A stretch of DNA of 6,604 nucleotides from an uncultured Alphaproteobacteria bacterium. GTDB taxonomy: Bacteria; Pseudomonadota; Alphaproteobacteria; Rickettsiales; UBA1997. The stretch spans positions 1 to 6,604 of the forward strand of contig CAILUF010000227.1 of assembly GCA_903837365.1 (NCBI GenBank), given 5' to 3'. The position numbers and the translations under genes were made by a program. The notes beneath the pieces are model-generated. The model was not told where the DNA came from and made no database searches. It saw only the letters and a program-made list of their open reading frames with translations. Below, piece after piece: positions 1 through 6,561 of this stretch (positions are counted from its first letter, which is position 1; every line of letters begins with the position of its first letter).

Positions 1-710
1 AATTCTCTCGCAACTTCCATATTATCTCCAGCAATTACCAAAGCTCTATAAAAAATATTTTTATCTTTTTTGATTGCCAAAATTTGTAAATCTCTATTTT
101 CTCTAACTTGACTTTCAAATAATAGGCCGTAAGCACTACTATCATTTTTTAAATCACGAATTAGTGAATTACGATCTTCATTTACCTTGGTAAAAATACT
201 TAAATTTTCAAATGTAAAATTTTGTAAAAAGTTTTTGGCAAAAATTCCCGATGAAGTTCCTTCGTGATCAATTATCAAATTATTTTTATTTTCATCGAGA
301 GCTAATATTGCCTGCTCAAGAGTAATATTTTTTTTTAATAATTTAGCTGATAATTCTTTGTTGTTTTTGGATGTTACCAAAACTAATTCGTCATTAGCGA
401 TATAGCCAATATTATAAACATCGATTAAGCCCTTTTGGCGCAAGGTCTCAACCCAAATTGGATGCGCAGAAATAAAAATATCCGCTGGTTCACCCGAATC
501 AATTTCATTTATAAAATCTAAAGATGAATTAAAATTTACCGCAACGTTAACGGCATAATTTTGCGAATAAATTCTGGCAATTTTTGTTAAAGCCACGAAT
601 AAATTTGGTTCAGCGTAAACAATTAAATTTCGAACATTATTGGCATTGCATGGCTTATTTACTAGGAACGAAAAGCAAATAAGCCATAAAAATAATTTTA
701 TTTTTTTCAC
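1..710 (-). CDS. ModA-like periplasmic substrate-binding protein, partial (C-terminus beyond left edge)
   Basis: 236 codons are visible from a GTG at 708-710; the end lies beyond base 1. Residues 1-23 form a signal peptide: basic MKKIK, hydrophobic LFLWLICFSFLV, then a likely signal peptidase I cut after NKPCNA. The mature part fits the molybdate-binding (ModA, SBP_bac_11) fold: VNFNSS near 58-63, EPADIFISAHPIWVETLRQK at 74-93, DHEGTSSGIFAKNFL at 148-162, and a last piece YRALVIAGDNMEVARE. ModA proteins are about 230-260 residues, so perhaps 20-25 residues are missing. The family delivers molybdate or tungstate to a ModBC ABC transporter. Two usual ligand regions differ: the N-terminal AASS-type motif reads YAEPN (32-36) and the late Tyr segment reads AYGLLFES (193-200), so the ligand is uncertain. 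GTG 710 is chosen because the signal peptide begins there and the 8 bases before it match those before nrdB; a TTG at 720-722 is an in-frame alternative. It lies 26 bases downstream of nrdB and is probably co-transcribed. Confidence 0.8.
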   Translation of the reverse strand, partial: MKKIKLFLWLICFSFLVNKPCNANNVRNLIVYAEPNLFVALTKIARIYSQNYAVNVAVNFNSSLDFINEIDSGEPADIFISAHPIWVETLRQKGLIDVYNIGYIANDELVLVTSKNNKELSAKLLKKNITLEQAILALDENKNNLIIDHEGTSSGIFAKNFLQNFTFENLSIFTKVNEDRNSLIRDLKNDSSAYGLLFESQVRENRDLQILAIKKDKNIFYRALVIAGDNMEVARE

Positions 711-736
711 AATTTTGTACAAAAATTTTTTTAATT

Positions 737-1732
737 TTACACCGCAAGCATTTCTGTGCGACTAGAATCAATCTCGGCAAAAACATCTTCCCACGTTCCC
801 GTAGTAGAAGCTTTACTATATTCCGTGACACGATTTTCAAAAAAGTTAGTATGCTCAACGCCATTGAGAATTTCATCAAGCCATGGTAATGGATTGGTAT
901 CGATCATGTAAATATCTTTTAAGCCAAGTTGGTTAAGTCTTCGATCGGCAATATAGCGAATGTAACGTTTTACTTGGCGAGAAGTTAAACCTTCAATATC
1001 ACCCATTTCAAAAGCTAAATCAATGAACGCATCTTCAAAATGGACTATCGTTGCGCAGGCTTCGTAAAGTTTTCCTTTTAAATCTTCATCCCAAACTTCA
1101 GGATTTTCTTGAACGAATGTCCGAAAAAGTTTGATAATCGAAAGGGTGTGTAAACTTTCATCGCGAACTGACCAAGCAACAATTTGACCCATGCCTTTCA
1201 TTTTTCCAAAGCGCTGAAAGTTAAGTAAAATTGCAAATGAAGCAAATAATTGTAAGCCTTCGGTAAAGCCTCCGAATACTGCGAGAGTAGTAGCGATGTC
1301 CTTCTTGGTTTTTACGCCGAATTTGTGCATATAGTCATACTTATCTTTCATTTCTTTATATTTCATGAAAGATTGATACTCAATTTCGGGCATGCCGATA
1401 GTATCAAGTAAGTGAGAATATGCAGCGATGTGAACAGTTTCCATGCTAGAAAAAGCTGAAAGCATCATCTGAACTTCAGTTGGTTTAAAAACTTGCGAAT
1501 AATGTTTCATGTAGCAATTATTAACTTCGATATCAGCTTGCGTAAAGAAACGGAATATTTGCGTTAATAAATTTTTTTCAGAAACTGTGAGATTATGTTT
1601 CCAATCGCGAACATCATCAGCCAAAGGAACTTCCTCAGGAAGCCAATGAATTTGCTGTTGCTTAAGCCATGAATCATATGCCCATGGATAATTAAATGGT
1701 TTGTAAATTGGCTTAGAATCTAAGAGTGACAT
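737..1732 (-). CDS. nrdB: Class Ia ribonucleoside-diphosphate reductase, beta (R2) subunit
   Basis: NrdB houses the diiron-tyrosyl radical that is passed to NrdA, which reduces ribonucleoside diphosphates to deoxy forms in the cytoplasm. The 331-residue protein is full length for the compact alphaproteobacterial R2 type. All expected catalytic residues are visible: iron ligands D67 (in TQADIEV), E98 and H101 (METVH), E158 (GGFTEG), E192 and H195 (RDESLH), and the radical tyrosine Y105, four residues after H101. W30 (HWLPEEV) and D191 match the radical-transfer Trp and Asp. The spacing D67-E98 equals that of E. coli D84-E115, so this is a classical tyrosyl-radical enzyme rather than class Ic. 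The C-terminal tail, which normally docks into NrdA, ends in TEMLAV. Start: ATG at 1730-1732, giving the usual N-terminus; there is no Shine-Dalgarno, only ACAAAATT directly before it. nrdA is not adjacent on either side within the window; the next gene downstream is modA-like. A promoter and a NrdR-like box lie in the spacer upstream. Confidence 0.97.
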   Translation of the reverse strand: MSLLDSKPIYKPFNYPWAYDSWLKQQQIHWLPEEVPLADDVRDWKHNLTVSEKNLLTQIFRFFTQADIEVNNCYMKHYSQVFKPTEVQMMLSAFSSMETVHIAAYSHLLDTIGMPEIEYQSFMKYKEMKDKYDYMHKFGVKTKKDIATTLAVFGGFTEGLQLFASFAILLNFQRFGKMKGMGQIVAWSVRDESLHTLSIIKLFRTFVQENPEVWDEDLKGKLYEACATIVHFEDAFIDLAFEMGDIEGLTSRQVKRYIRYIADRRLNQLGLKDIYMIDTNPLPWLDEILNGVEHTNFFENRVTEYSKASTTGTWEDVFAEIDSSRTEMLAV

Positions 1733-1780
1733 AATTTTGTGATTTTATTATTTTTTTTGACTTATTTGCGATATTTAAAA

Positions 1781-1809
1781 ATATTAGCAAAATCAATATC
1801 TAGTATCAA
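1781..1809 (-). promoter_or_regulatory. Predicted sigma-70-type promoter for nrdB
   Basis: Read on the minus strand, TTGATA (1804-1809, five of six to TTGACA) is followed after exactly 17 bases by TAATAT (1781-1786, four of six to TATAAT). Transcription would start near 1774, giving a leader of roughly 40 bases before the nrdB ATG. The -35 match and spacing are good, but the A/T background raises the chance of a random hit. Confidence 0.5.
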
Positions 1810-1823
1810 AAGACACTAAAACA

Positions 1824-1839
1824 ACACTAGTTATTGTGT
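1824..1839. promoter_or_regulatory. NrdR-box-like operator upstream of nrdB
   Basis: The 16-mer ACACTAGTTATTGTGT has perfect ACAC/GTGT arms (AACAC/GTGTT if extended by one base each side) and matches 14 of 16 positions of the NrdR-box consensus acaCwAtATaTwGwgt as I know it. NrdR is the ATP-cone repressor of ribonucleotide reductase genes, and this site lies just upstream of the -35 of the predicted nrdB promoter. NrdR sites usually come in pairs about 31 bases apart, and no good second box is seen; only a half-site ACACTA at 1813-1818 lies 11 bases away. Its position next to nrdB is the main support. Confidence 0.5.
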
Positions 1840-2063
1840 TAATTAAATTTTAAGATGCAAATATTTTTTAATATTTTTTTGATAATTCTTCCTCGCTACA
1901 CACTGTTATTTTTTAACAACTTCAATTGCTTTATAACATTGATTTTGCTTGATTAAATTATTTTATTTTGCTCAAAGCCTTGAGATTGGTCTATCAAAAA
2001 ATTTTAAAAATATGTTTGATGTTTTTTTTGTTGATGCTAATTTTTTAAAAAAAATTTAATTTT

Positions 2064-3857
2064 ATGAATAATCAATTGCAATCTAAAAATTTTATTGATG
2101 TTGTTATCCCCGCCCATATCAAGGATAAGGAGATCCTTGATTATTGCATTTGCGGTATCAAAAAAAATGTAAAAAATCTTCGTCGAGTTATTGTCGTTTC
2201 TAAGGAAAAATATTCTGATAACGCTGAATGGTTTGATGAAAAATTATATCCATTTTCATTCGCTGAAATTTCTGAAATATTGAATCATCAAAATGTAGGC
2301 TGGAATTATCAACAATTACTTAAACTTTATTCAGTTTTAGTTATTCCTAATATTTCTTCACAAGTTTTAATTGTTGATGCTGATACGGTTTTTTATAGGC
2401 CAGTGGAATTTATAAATCATCAGGGTCTAGCTCTATACAACATGGCCAAGGATAAAAATCTCTTTAGTTCAAAATTTCAAATCTCAACTCTTGCCCATAT
2501 CGCCAAAATACTTCCGCAAGTTGCCGATAAATTACCAGAATTATTTAGTGAATCTGCATTAGCAAATTCTAATCGCGCCGAAGATTTTACTAAGACATTA
2601 AACTTTCTAAATAATGATGAACGAGTTATTGCCAAGGATTTAGAATCGGGAATTTGTCACCACATGTTAATCCAAAAAAATGTTATAGAATCTTTATTTT
2701 CAATTGTGCAAAACAATTTTAATCACCAAGAATTTTATAAAATATTTTTACAAAATCGTCAGGATTCTTTCGGTGTTGCCGAATATAATTTATATTTTTA
2801 CTTTTTAATTACGCACTTCCCTAGCTCATATGCCATAAGACTTCTTCGCTATAAAAATACCGCTAAATTTTCACCATTTTTTGAAAAAATTCGTCGCAAA
2901 TATCACTATTGCTCTTATCATTCTTACATGCGTAAAAGTTTTTTTGATCATAAAAAAATTTTTACTAATTTAAAAAAACTATTCAAAAAATTATTTTATT
3001 TTGAGCAATGGAATATCGGTATTTTAAATTTTGATATTAGTAAAATTTTCAGTGAAGATTTAAAAATCACTTGGCTTGAGAGTCCTAGAAAATATGAGTT
3101 CAATGCTGATCCATTTGCTTTTGAGATTGATGGGAAAAAATTTATTATTTATGAAAAATATTCATTATTTTGTAAACGTGGTAGAATTTTTTTAGCCGAA
3201 TTTACTGGTAACAAAATTTATCACCAAAAACTTCTTTTGGATAATAAAAAACATTTATCTTACCCATTTGTTTTTGGCGAAGATAATAAAATTTATATCA
3301 CTTGCGAATCCTACAAAGCTAATAATTTAGAACTTTTTGAATTTGATAAAATAAATTTTAAACTAAATAAAGTTCGTGATATTTTTGTAAATAAATCGGC
3401 AATAGATCCAACAATTTTCAAACATCAAAATCAATATTTTTTATTTTATACTGATGCAAAAAATCCCAATGAAAATTTAAATATTGCTTTTGCAAATTCT
3501 TTATTTGATGAGTTTTGTAATCATCCAAAAAACCCCGTCAAGATTGATATAAGTAATGCTCGTCCTGCTGGAAATTTATTTACAATTGCTGATAAAATTT
3601 ACAGACCAGCGCAAAATTGTTCAAAAACTTATGGTGGATCTATCATTATCAATGAAATTAAAATTTTAGATTCCAACAATTTTCATGAGGAAAAAGTTTT
3701 TGAAATAAAGCCATCAAAATCAGATCTTTTTAATCAAGGATTGCACACTATTTCAACTTGCAACTCGCTAACTTTAATCGATGGCAAAAGAAGTTATTTT
3801 TTATTTACCAAGCCTTTAATTGCCTTGATACGTAAGTTAAAAGAAATTGCTTGTTAA
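2064..3857 (+). CDS. Two-domain protein: GT-A-like glycosyltransferase (DUF6492-like) fused to a GINT1_N/GH43-like beta-propeller
   Basis: 597 residues with no signal peptide or clear membrane span, so probably cytoplasmic or peripheral. The N-terminal domain (about 8-270) opens with FIDVVIPAHIKDKEILDYC and RRVIVVSKE, as in nucleotide-sugar-binding folds. It has a DxD-type metal/sugar-nucleotide motif at 105-107 (LIVDADTVFYRP), SGICHHMLIQ at 195-204 and FGVAEYNLY at 236-244; this pattern resembles bacterial DUF6492 proteins, which look like glycosyltransferases. Residues 274-312 form a strongly basic, aromatic linker. From about 314 the sequence resembles the five-bladed propeller domain next to glucosamine inositolphosphorylceramide transferases: EQWNIGIL, FNADPFAFEIDGKKFIIYE (346-364), YPFVFGEDNKIYITCES (400-416), AIDPTIF...YFLFYTD (446-464), ARPAGNLF (499-506), GLHTIS (559-564). 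Role inferred: sugar transfer onto a surface glycan or glycolipid; acceptor unknown. The gene stands alone, with codon use more A/T-rich than fusA. ATG 2064 is the only sensible start; there is no Shine-Dalgarno. Family names are from memory of motifs. Confidence 0.85.
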   Translation: MNNQLQSKNFIDVVIPAHIKDKEILDYCICGIKKNVKNLRRVIVVSKEKYSDNAEWFDEKLYPFSFAEISEILNHQNVGWNYQQLLKLYSVLVIPNISSQVLIVDADTVFYRPVEFINHQGLALYNMAKDKNLFSSKFQISTLAHIAKILPQVADKLPELFSESALANSNRAEDFTKTLNFLNNDERVIAKDLESGICHHMLIQKNVIESLFSIVQNNFNHQEFYKIFLQNRQDSFGVAEYNLYFYFLITHFPSSYAIRLLRYKNTAKFSPFFEKIRRKYHYCSYHSYMRKSFFDHKKIFTNLKKLFKKLFYFEQWNIGILNFDISKIFSEDLKITWLESPRKYEFNADPFAFEIDGKKFIIYEKYSLFCKRGRIFLAEFTGNKIYHQKLLLDNKKHLSYPFVFGEDNKIYITCESYKANNLELFEFDKINFKLNKVRDIFVNKSAIDPTIFKHQNQYFLFYTDAKNPNENLNIAFANSLFDEFCNHPKNPVKIDISNARPAGNLFTIADKIYRPAQNCSKTYGGSIIINEIKILDSNNFHEEKVFEIKPSKSDLFNQGLHTISTCNSLTLIDGKRSYFLFTKPLIALIRKLKEIAC

Positions 3858-3978
3858 TTAGAAATTTAAAATTAATATTTACTAAAATTTTACACCCAAT
3901 TTTGGTCAAGAAATAATTGCAATTACTCACATTTTTTTGGCAGATAATTTTTGGTAAATCTATTTAATAACGCGTTTT

Positions 3979-4053
3979 GCCCTAGAAATTAAAGCTAGGC
4001 GCAGATCTCTAGAAAAATCTCTTTGGTAAATTTAAGGGCTTTGTTACTAGGGC
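3979..4053. repeat. Inverted repeat GCCCTAG / CTAGGGC with competing inner pairings
   Basis: GCCCTAG (3979-3985) is perfectly complementary to CTAGGGC (4047-4053). The same left arm can instead pair locally with CTAGG (3995-3999, five pairs, nine-base loop) or with AGGGC at 4035-4039, because AGGGCTTT occurs twice (4035 and 4049). The right arm is followed by U-rich sequence in RNA (TTTATTAATAAATTTTT). It could be a switching leader or small RNA, or a loose terminator for the upstream gene; the 61-base loop is long for a simple terminator. The pairing is seen directly; the function is inferred. Confidence 0.4.
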
Positions 4054-4114
4054 TTTATTAATAAATTTTTACAATTATTTGCAATTAAATATCGAAAATT
4101 ACTAAGCAAATTTT

Positions 4115-4142
4115 TTGACTAAAACTAGTGAACTTTTAATAG
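4115..4142 (+). promoter_or_regulatory. Possible fusA promoter
   Basis: TTGACT (4115-4120, five of six to TTGACA) is followed after 16 bases by TAATAG (4137-4142), a weak -10; TTTAAT at 4135-4140 matches the -10 better, but the 14-base spacing is short. A second candidate is TTTACA (4148-4153) with TATCAT (4173-4178), 19 apart. fusA has no ribosomal protein gene before it and a long spacer, so a promoter of its own is expected here, but which one is used cannot be decided. Confidence 0.3.
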
Positions 4143-4236
4143 AAATATTTACAATAAATAAAATCTTTATTTTATCATAACTTGGTTTTTAACCTGTTAA
4201 ATCATAAGGAAGTATCAAAAATTTAAATTTAATTTT

Positions 4237-6315
4237 ATGGCTCGTCAAATTGAAATCGAAAAATACCGTAACATTGGCATCATGGCGCACATCGATGCAG
4301 GTAAAACTACTACAACTGAGCGTATACTTTATTACACAGGTAAATCACATAAAATTGGTGAAGTTCACGATGGTGCTGCTACAATGGATTGGATGGAACA
4401 AGAACAAGAGCGTGGAATCACCATCACTTCCGCCGCAACAACTTGCTTTTGGAAAGATAACCGAATCAATATTATCGATACTCCGGGACACGTTGATTTT
4501 ACTATTGAAGTTGAAAGATCGCTTCGCGTTCTTGATGGAGCGGTTGCCGTTTTTGATTCCGTTGCTGGGGTTGAACCACAATCTGAAACAGTTTGGCGTC
4601 AAGCTAACAAATACAAAGTTCCGCGCATTTGCTTCGTAAATAAAATGGATCGCATCGGTGCTAATTTTTATCGTTGCGTTGAAATGATGAAAACTCGTTT
4701 AGGCGCTCGTCCAGTCCCTGTGCAATTGCCAATTTATGAAGCAGAAAATTATGGTGGCTTAATTGACTTAATCAAAATGAAAGCTGTGGTTTGGAAAAAT
4801 GAATCTCTTGGTGCCGATTATTCTTTCGAAGAAATTCCTGCTGATCTTCTAGACAAGGCCAAAGAATATCGTGAACAGTTAATCGAGGCTTCAGTTGAAC
4901 AAGATGATGCCATTATGGAAAAATACTTAGCTGGCGAAAATATTTCTGAAGAAGAATTAAAAAAATGCATTCGTAAAGCTACAGTAACAGGAGCATTCGT
5001 GCCAGTTTTAAATGGTAGCGCTTTCAAAAATAAAGGTGTTCAAACATTGCTTGATGCTGTTGTTGATTACCTTCCCAGCCCTAAAGACATTAAAGAAATT
5101 TCAGCAATTAATCTTAGAAATGAACAACCAATCACAATCAATTGTGATAATAAAAAATTCTCTGGCTTAGCTTTTAAAATCATGACCGATCCTTTTGTTG
5201 GATCACTAACTTTCGTGAGAATTTATTCTGGCGTTCTAACTGGTGGAACGGGTGTAATTAATACTACAAAAAATTCTAAAGAACGCGTTGGTAGAATTTT
5301 GTTAATGCACGCCAATAATCGTGAGGATATTAAAGAAGCCTATGCTGGTGACATCGTTGCTTTAGCTGGTTTAAAAGCTACAACTACTGGTGACACTCTT
5401 GTTGAAATTGACAATGAAATAATTCTTGAGCGCATGATTTTTCCTGAACCTGTTATCGAAGTTTCAGTTGAACCTAAATCTACTGCTGATCAAGAAAAAA
5501 TGGGTATCGCACTTTCGCGACTTGCCTCGGAAGATCCGTCACTTCGCATTGAATCTGATAAAGAATCTGGCCAAACAATTCTCAAAGGTATGGGTGAATT
5601 GCATTTGGAAATTATTGTTGACCGGATGCGTCGCGAATTTAAAGTTGATGCCAATATCGGTAAGCCAAAAGTTGCTTATCGCGAAGCCATAACCAAATCT
5701 TACGAAATTGATTACACTCACAAAAAACAATCTGGTGGTGCTGGTCAATTTGCAAAAGTAAAAATTATTTTCGAACCGCTTCCAGCTGACACTAAAGAAC
5801 AATTTATTTTTGAAAGCGAAGTTGTTGGTGGACGAGTTCCCAGAGAATATATTCCGGGTGTTGAAAAAGGCTTAGAGCAAGCTAAAGAAACTGGAGTTCT
5901 TGCTGGATATCCAGTAGTTCGCTTGAAAGCTCGCTTGATTGATGGCGCATATCACGATGTTGACTCGAGTGTTTTGGCTTTCGAAATTGCTGCTCGTTCC
6001 GCTTTCCGTGAAGCTATAGTTAAAGCTGGACCAATTATTCTTGAGCCGATTATGAAAGTTGAAGTAGTTACTCCTGAAGATTACATGGGCGATGTAATTG
6101 GTGATATTAACTCGCGTCGCGGACACATTCAAAATCTTGAAGGTCGTGATGTTGCGCAAGTTATTACCGCTAAAGTTCCATTGGCTTCGATGTTTGGATA
6201 TGTCAATCATTTAAGATCGCTATCACAAGGTCGCGCAAGCTATACTATGGAATTTGATAGCTATGAACCAGTACCCGCAAATGTTGCTGAAGAAATCAAA
6301 GCTAAAAAACTTTAA
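4237..6315 (+). CDS. fusA: Elongation factor G (translational GTPase)
   Basis: EF-G catalyses GTP-driven translocation of tRNA and mRNA on the ribosome and helps RRF in ribosome recycling. The 692-residue protein is complete and normal in length. The G domain shows G1 AHIDAGKTT (17-25), switch I/G2 ERGITIT (58-64), G3 DTPGH (81-85), G4 NKMD (135-138) and G5 GSAF (260-263). Domain II starts near 305, and domain III carries GMGELHLEI (451-459). Domain IV has the [13 protein letters not shown] loop (494-506) and the decoding-site tip YHDVDSS with H573, matching E. coli His583. Domain V follows with [19 protein letters not shown] (611-629). Nothing essential is missing, so this is the housekeeping EF-G rather than EF-G2, TetM or LepA. 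The ATG at 4237 gives the usual MARQ start; only A/T bases precede it. Codon use is less A/T-extreme than in the glycosyltransferase gene, as expected for a highly expressed gene. It is not in the usual rpsL-rpsG-fusA-tuf order: upstream is a glycosyltransferase, and no tuf is seen in the 289 bases that follow. Confidence 0.98.
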   Translation: MARQIEIEKYRNIGIMAHIDAGKTTTTERILYYTGKSHKIGEVHDGAATMDWMEQEQERGITITSAATTCFWKDNRINIIDTPGHVDFTIEVERSLRVLDGAVAVFDSVAGVEPQSETVWRQANKYKVPRICFVNKMDRIGANFYRCVEMMKTRLGARPVPVQLPIYEAENYGGLIDLIKMKAVVWKNESLGADYSFEEIPADLLDKAKEYREQLIEASVEQDDAIMEKYLAGENISEEELKKCIRKATVTGAFVPVLNGSAFKNKGVQTLLDAVVDYLPSPKDIKEISAINLRNEQPITINCDNKKFSGLAFKIMTDPFVGSLTFVRIYSGVLTGGTGVINTTKNSKERVGRILLMHANNREDIKEAYAGDIVALAGLKATTTGDTLVEIDNEIILERMIFPEPVIEVSVEPKSTADQEKMGIALSRLASEDPSLRIESDKESGQTILKGMGELHLEIIVDRMRREFKVDANIGKPKVAYREAITKSYEIDYTHKKQSGGAGQFAKVKIIFEPLPADTKEQFIFESEVVGGRVPREYIPGVEKGLEQAKETGVLAGYPVVRLKARLIDGAYHDVDSSVLAFEIAARSAFREAIVKAGPIILEPIMKVEVVTPEDYMGDVIGDINSRRGHIQNLEGRDVAQVITAKVPLASMFGYVNHLRSLSQGRASYTMEFDSYEPVPANVAEEIKAKKL

Positions 6316-6326
6316 TTTACTTTAGC

Positions 6327-6345
6327 AATTCTTCGTAAGAATTTT
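6327..6345 (+). terminator. Weak hairpin after fusA, possible terminator
   Basis: AATTCTT (6327-6333) and AAGAATT (6337-6343) form a perfect 7-bp stem with loop CGT, 11 bases after the fusA stop. The stem has a single G-C pair and only two more Ts follow, so it is a poor intrinsic terminator by itself; the palindrome near 6573 is a stronger candidate. Confidence 0.3.
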
Positions 6346-6349
6346 ACTC

Positions 6350-6404
6350 AGGAATTTTACAGGAATTTTACAGGAATTTTACAGGAATTTTACAGGAATT
6401 TTAC
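6350..6404. repeat. Perfect 11-bp tandem repeat, five copies
   Basis: The unit AGGAATTTTAC occurs five times head to tail without a mismatch (6350-6404). A sixth, single-mismatch copy AAGAATTTTAC (6337-6347) lies just before it, separated by TC, and TC also follows the last copy. Each unit has an AATTTT tract, so the tracts recur at about one helical turn. It lies 34 bases downstream of the fusA stop, in the 3' untranslated part or beyond. It is a minisatellite-type array, not CRISPR, since there are no spacers. Confidence 0.95.
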
Positions 6405-6561
6405 TCGGGGGCAATATTAATTAAGCTTATTAAAAAAGTAATTTCTTAATTTTTATTTACCCTTGAAAAATAATTTTTAGACCCCGCCTAAAAACCTTAC
6501 TCCCCTACAATTTTTTCAATCGTCTCGAAGCTCTCGAACTATAGCTCCCCCCTTGAGGGCT

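Larger units (their letters stand above)
1733..2063. other. Divergent intergenic region between nrdB and the glycosyltransferase gene
   Basis: This 331-base spacer has no credible coding frame; it is extremely A/T-rich with many homopolymer runs. The nrdB-proximal half carries a minus-strand promoter (1781-1809) and a NrdR-box-like palindrome (1824-1839). The distal half holds two small inverted repeats: TGTTA/TAACA at 1904-1918 with a five-T loop, and CTCAA/TTGAG at 1971-1984 with loop AGCC. The second could be a hairpin in the leader of the rightward gene. A weak rightward promoter could be drawn with TTGATT (1939-1944) and TTTATT (1962-1967), 17 apart, but in sequence this A/T-rich such matches are expected by chance. 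No tRNA or other RNA gene was recognised. Confidence 0.7.
3858..4236. other. 379-base intergenic region upstream of fusA, with inverted repeats and no gene
   Basis: No coding frame, tRNA or ribosomal protein gene is present. The first 110 bases after the glycosyltransferase stop are plain A/T-rich DNA without a strong terminator. The central part holds a GCCCTAG/CTAGGGC inverted repeat (3979-4053, separate entry). Further on there are TTTATT/AATAAA (4054-4065), GGTT/AACC around a TTT loop (4184-4194) and TTAAC-CT-GTTAA (4189-4200), an operator-like small dyad about 40 bases before fusA. A purine run AAGGAAG sits at 4206-4212, too far from the fusA ATG (24 bases between) to act as a normal ribosome binding site. 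The length fits a stand-alone fusA promoter and leader. Confidence 0.65.

Noticed and set aside
655..879. Minus-strand 74-codon frame overlapping the nrdB end and modA start
   Set aside because: It overlaps two well-supported genes in another frame and has no family-like motif.
1855..1870. Second NrdR box 31 bases from the first
   Set aside because: The sequence at this distance matches the consensus at under half of its positions, and the other side (1793-1808) is likewise poor.
3858..3960. Intrinsic terminator right after the glycosyltransferase gene
   Set aside because: Only short A/T palindromes such as CCAATTTTGG are present, with no G/C-rich stem followed by a T-run.
3979..4053. tRNA-like fold around GCCCTAG...CTAGGGC
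   Set aside because: The length is near that of a tRNA and the ends pair, but there is no T-loop GTTCRA-type motif, no proper anticodon arm and no CCA-side fit.
4206..4212. AAGGAAG as ribosome binding site for fusA
   Set aside because: It lies 24 bases before the ATG, far outside normal spacing, and no closer in-frame start is available.
4250..6210. Several frames of 69-129 codons on both strands inside fusA
   Set aside because: All lie within the strongly conserved EF-G gene; they are shadows of its codon pattern.
6337..6404. Repeat array as a CRISPR
   Set aside because: Units are 11 bases, directly abutting, with no spacers and no cas genes in the window.
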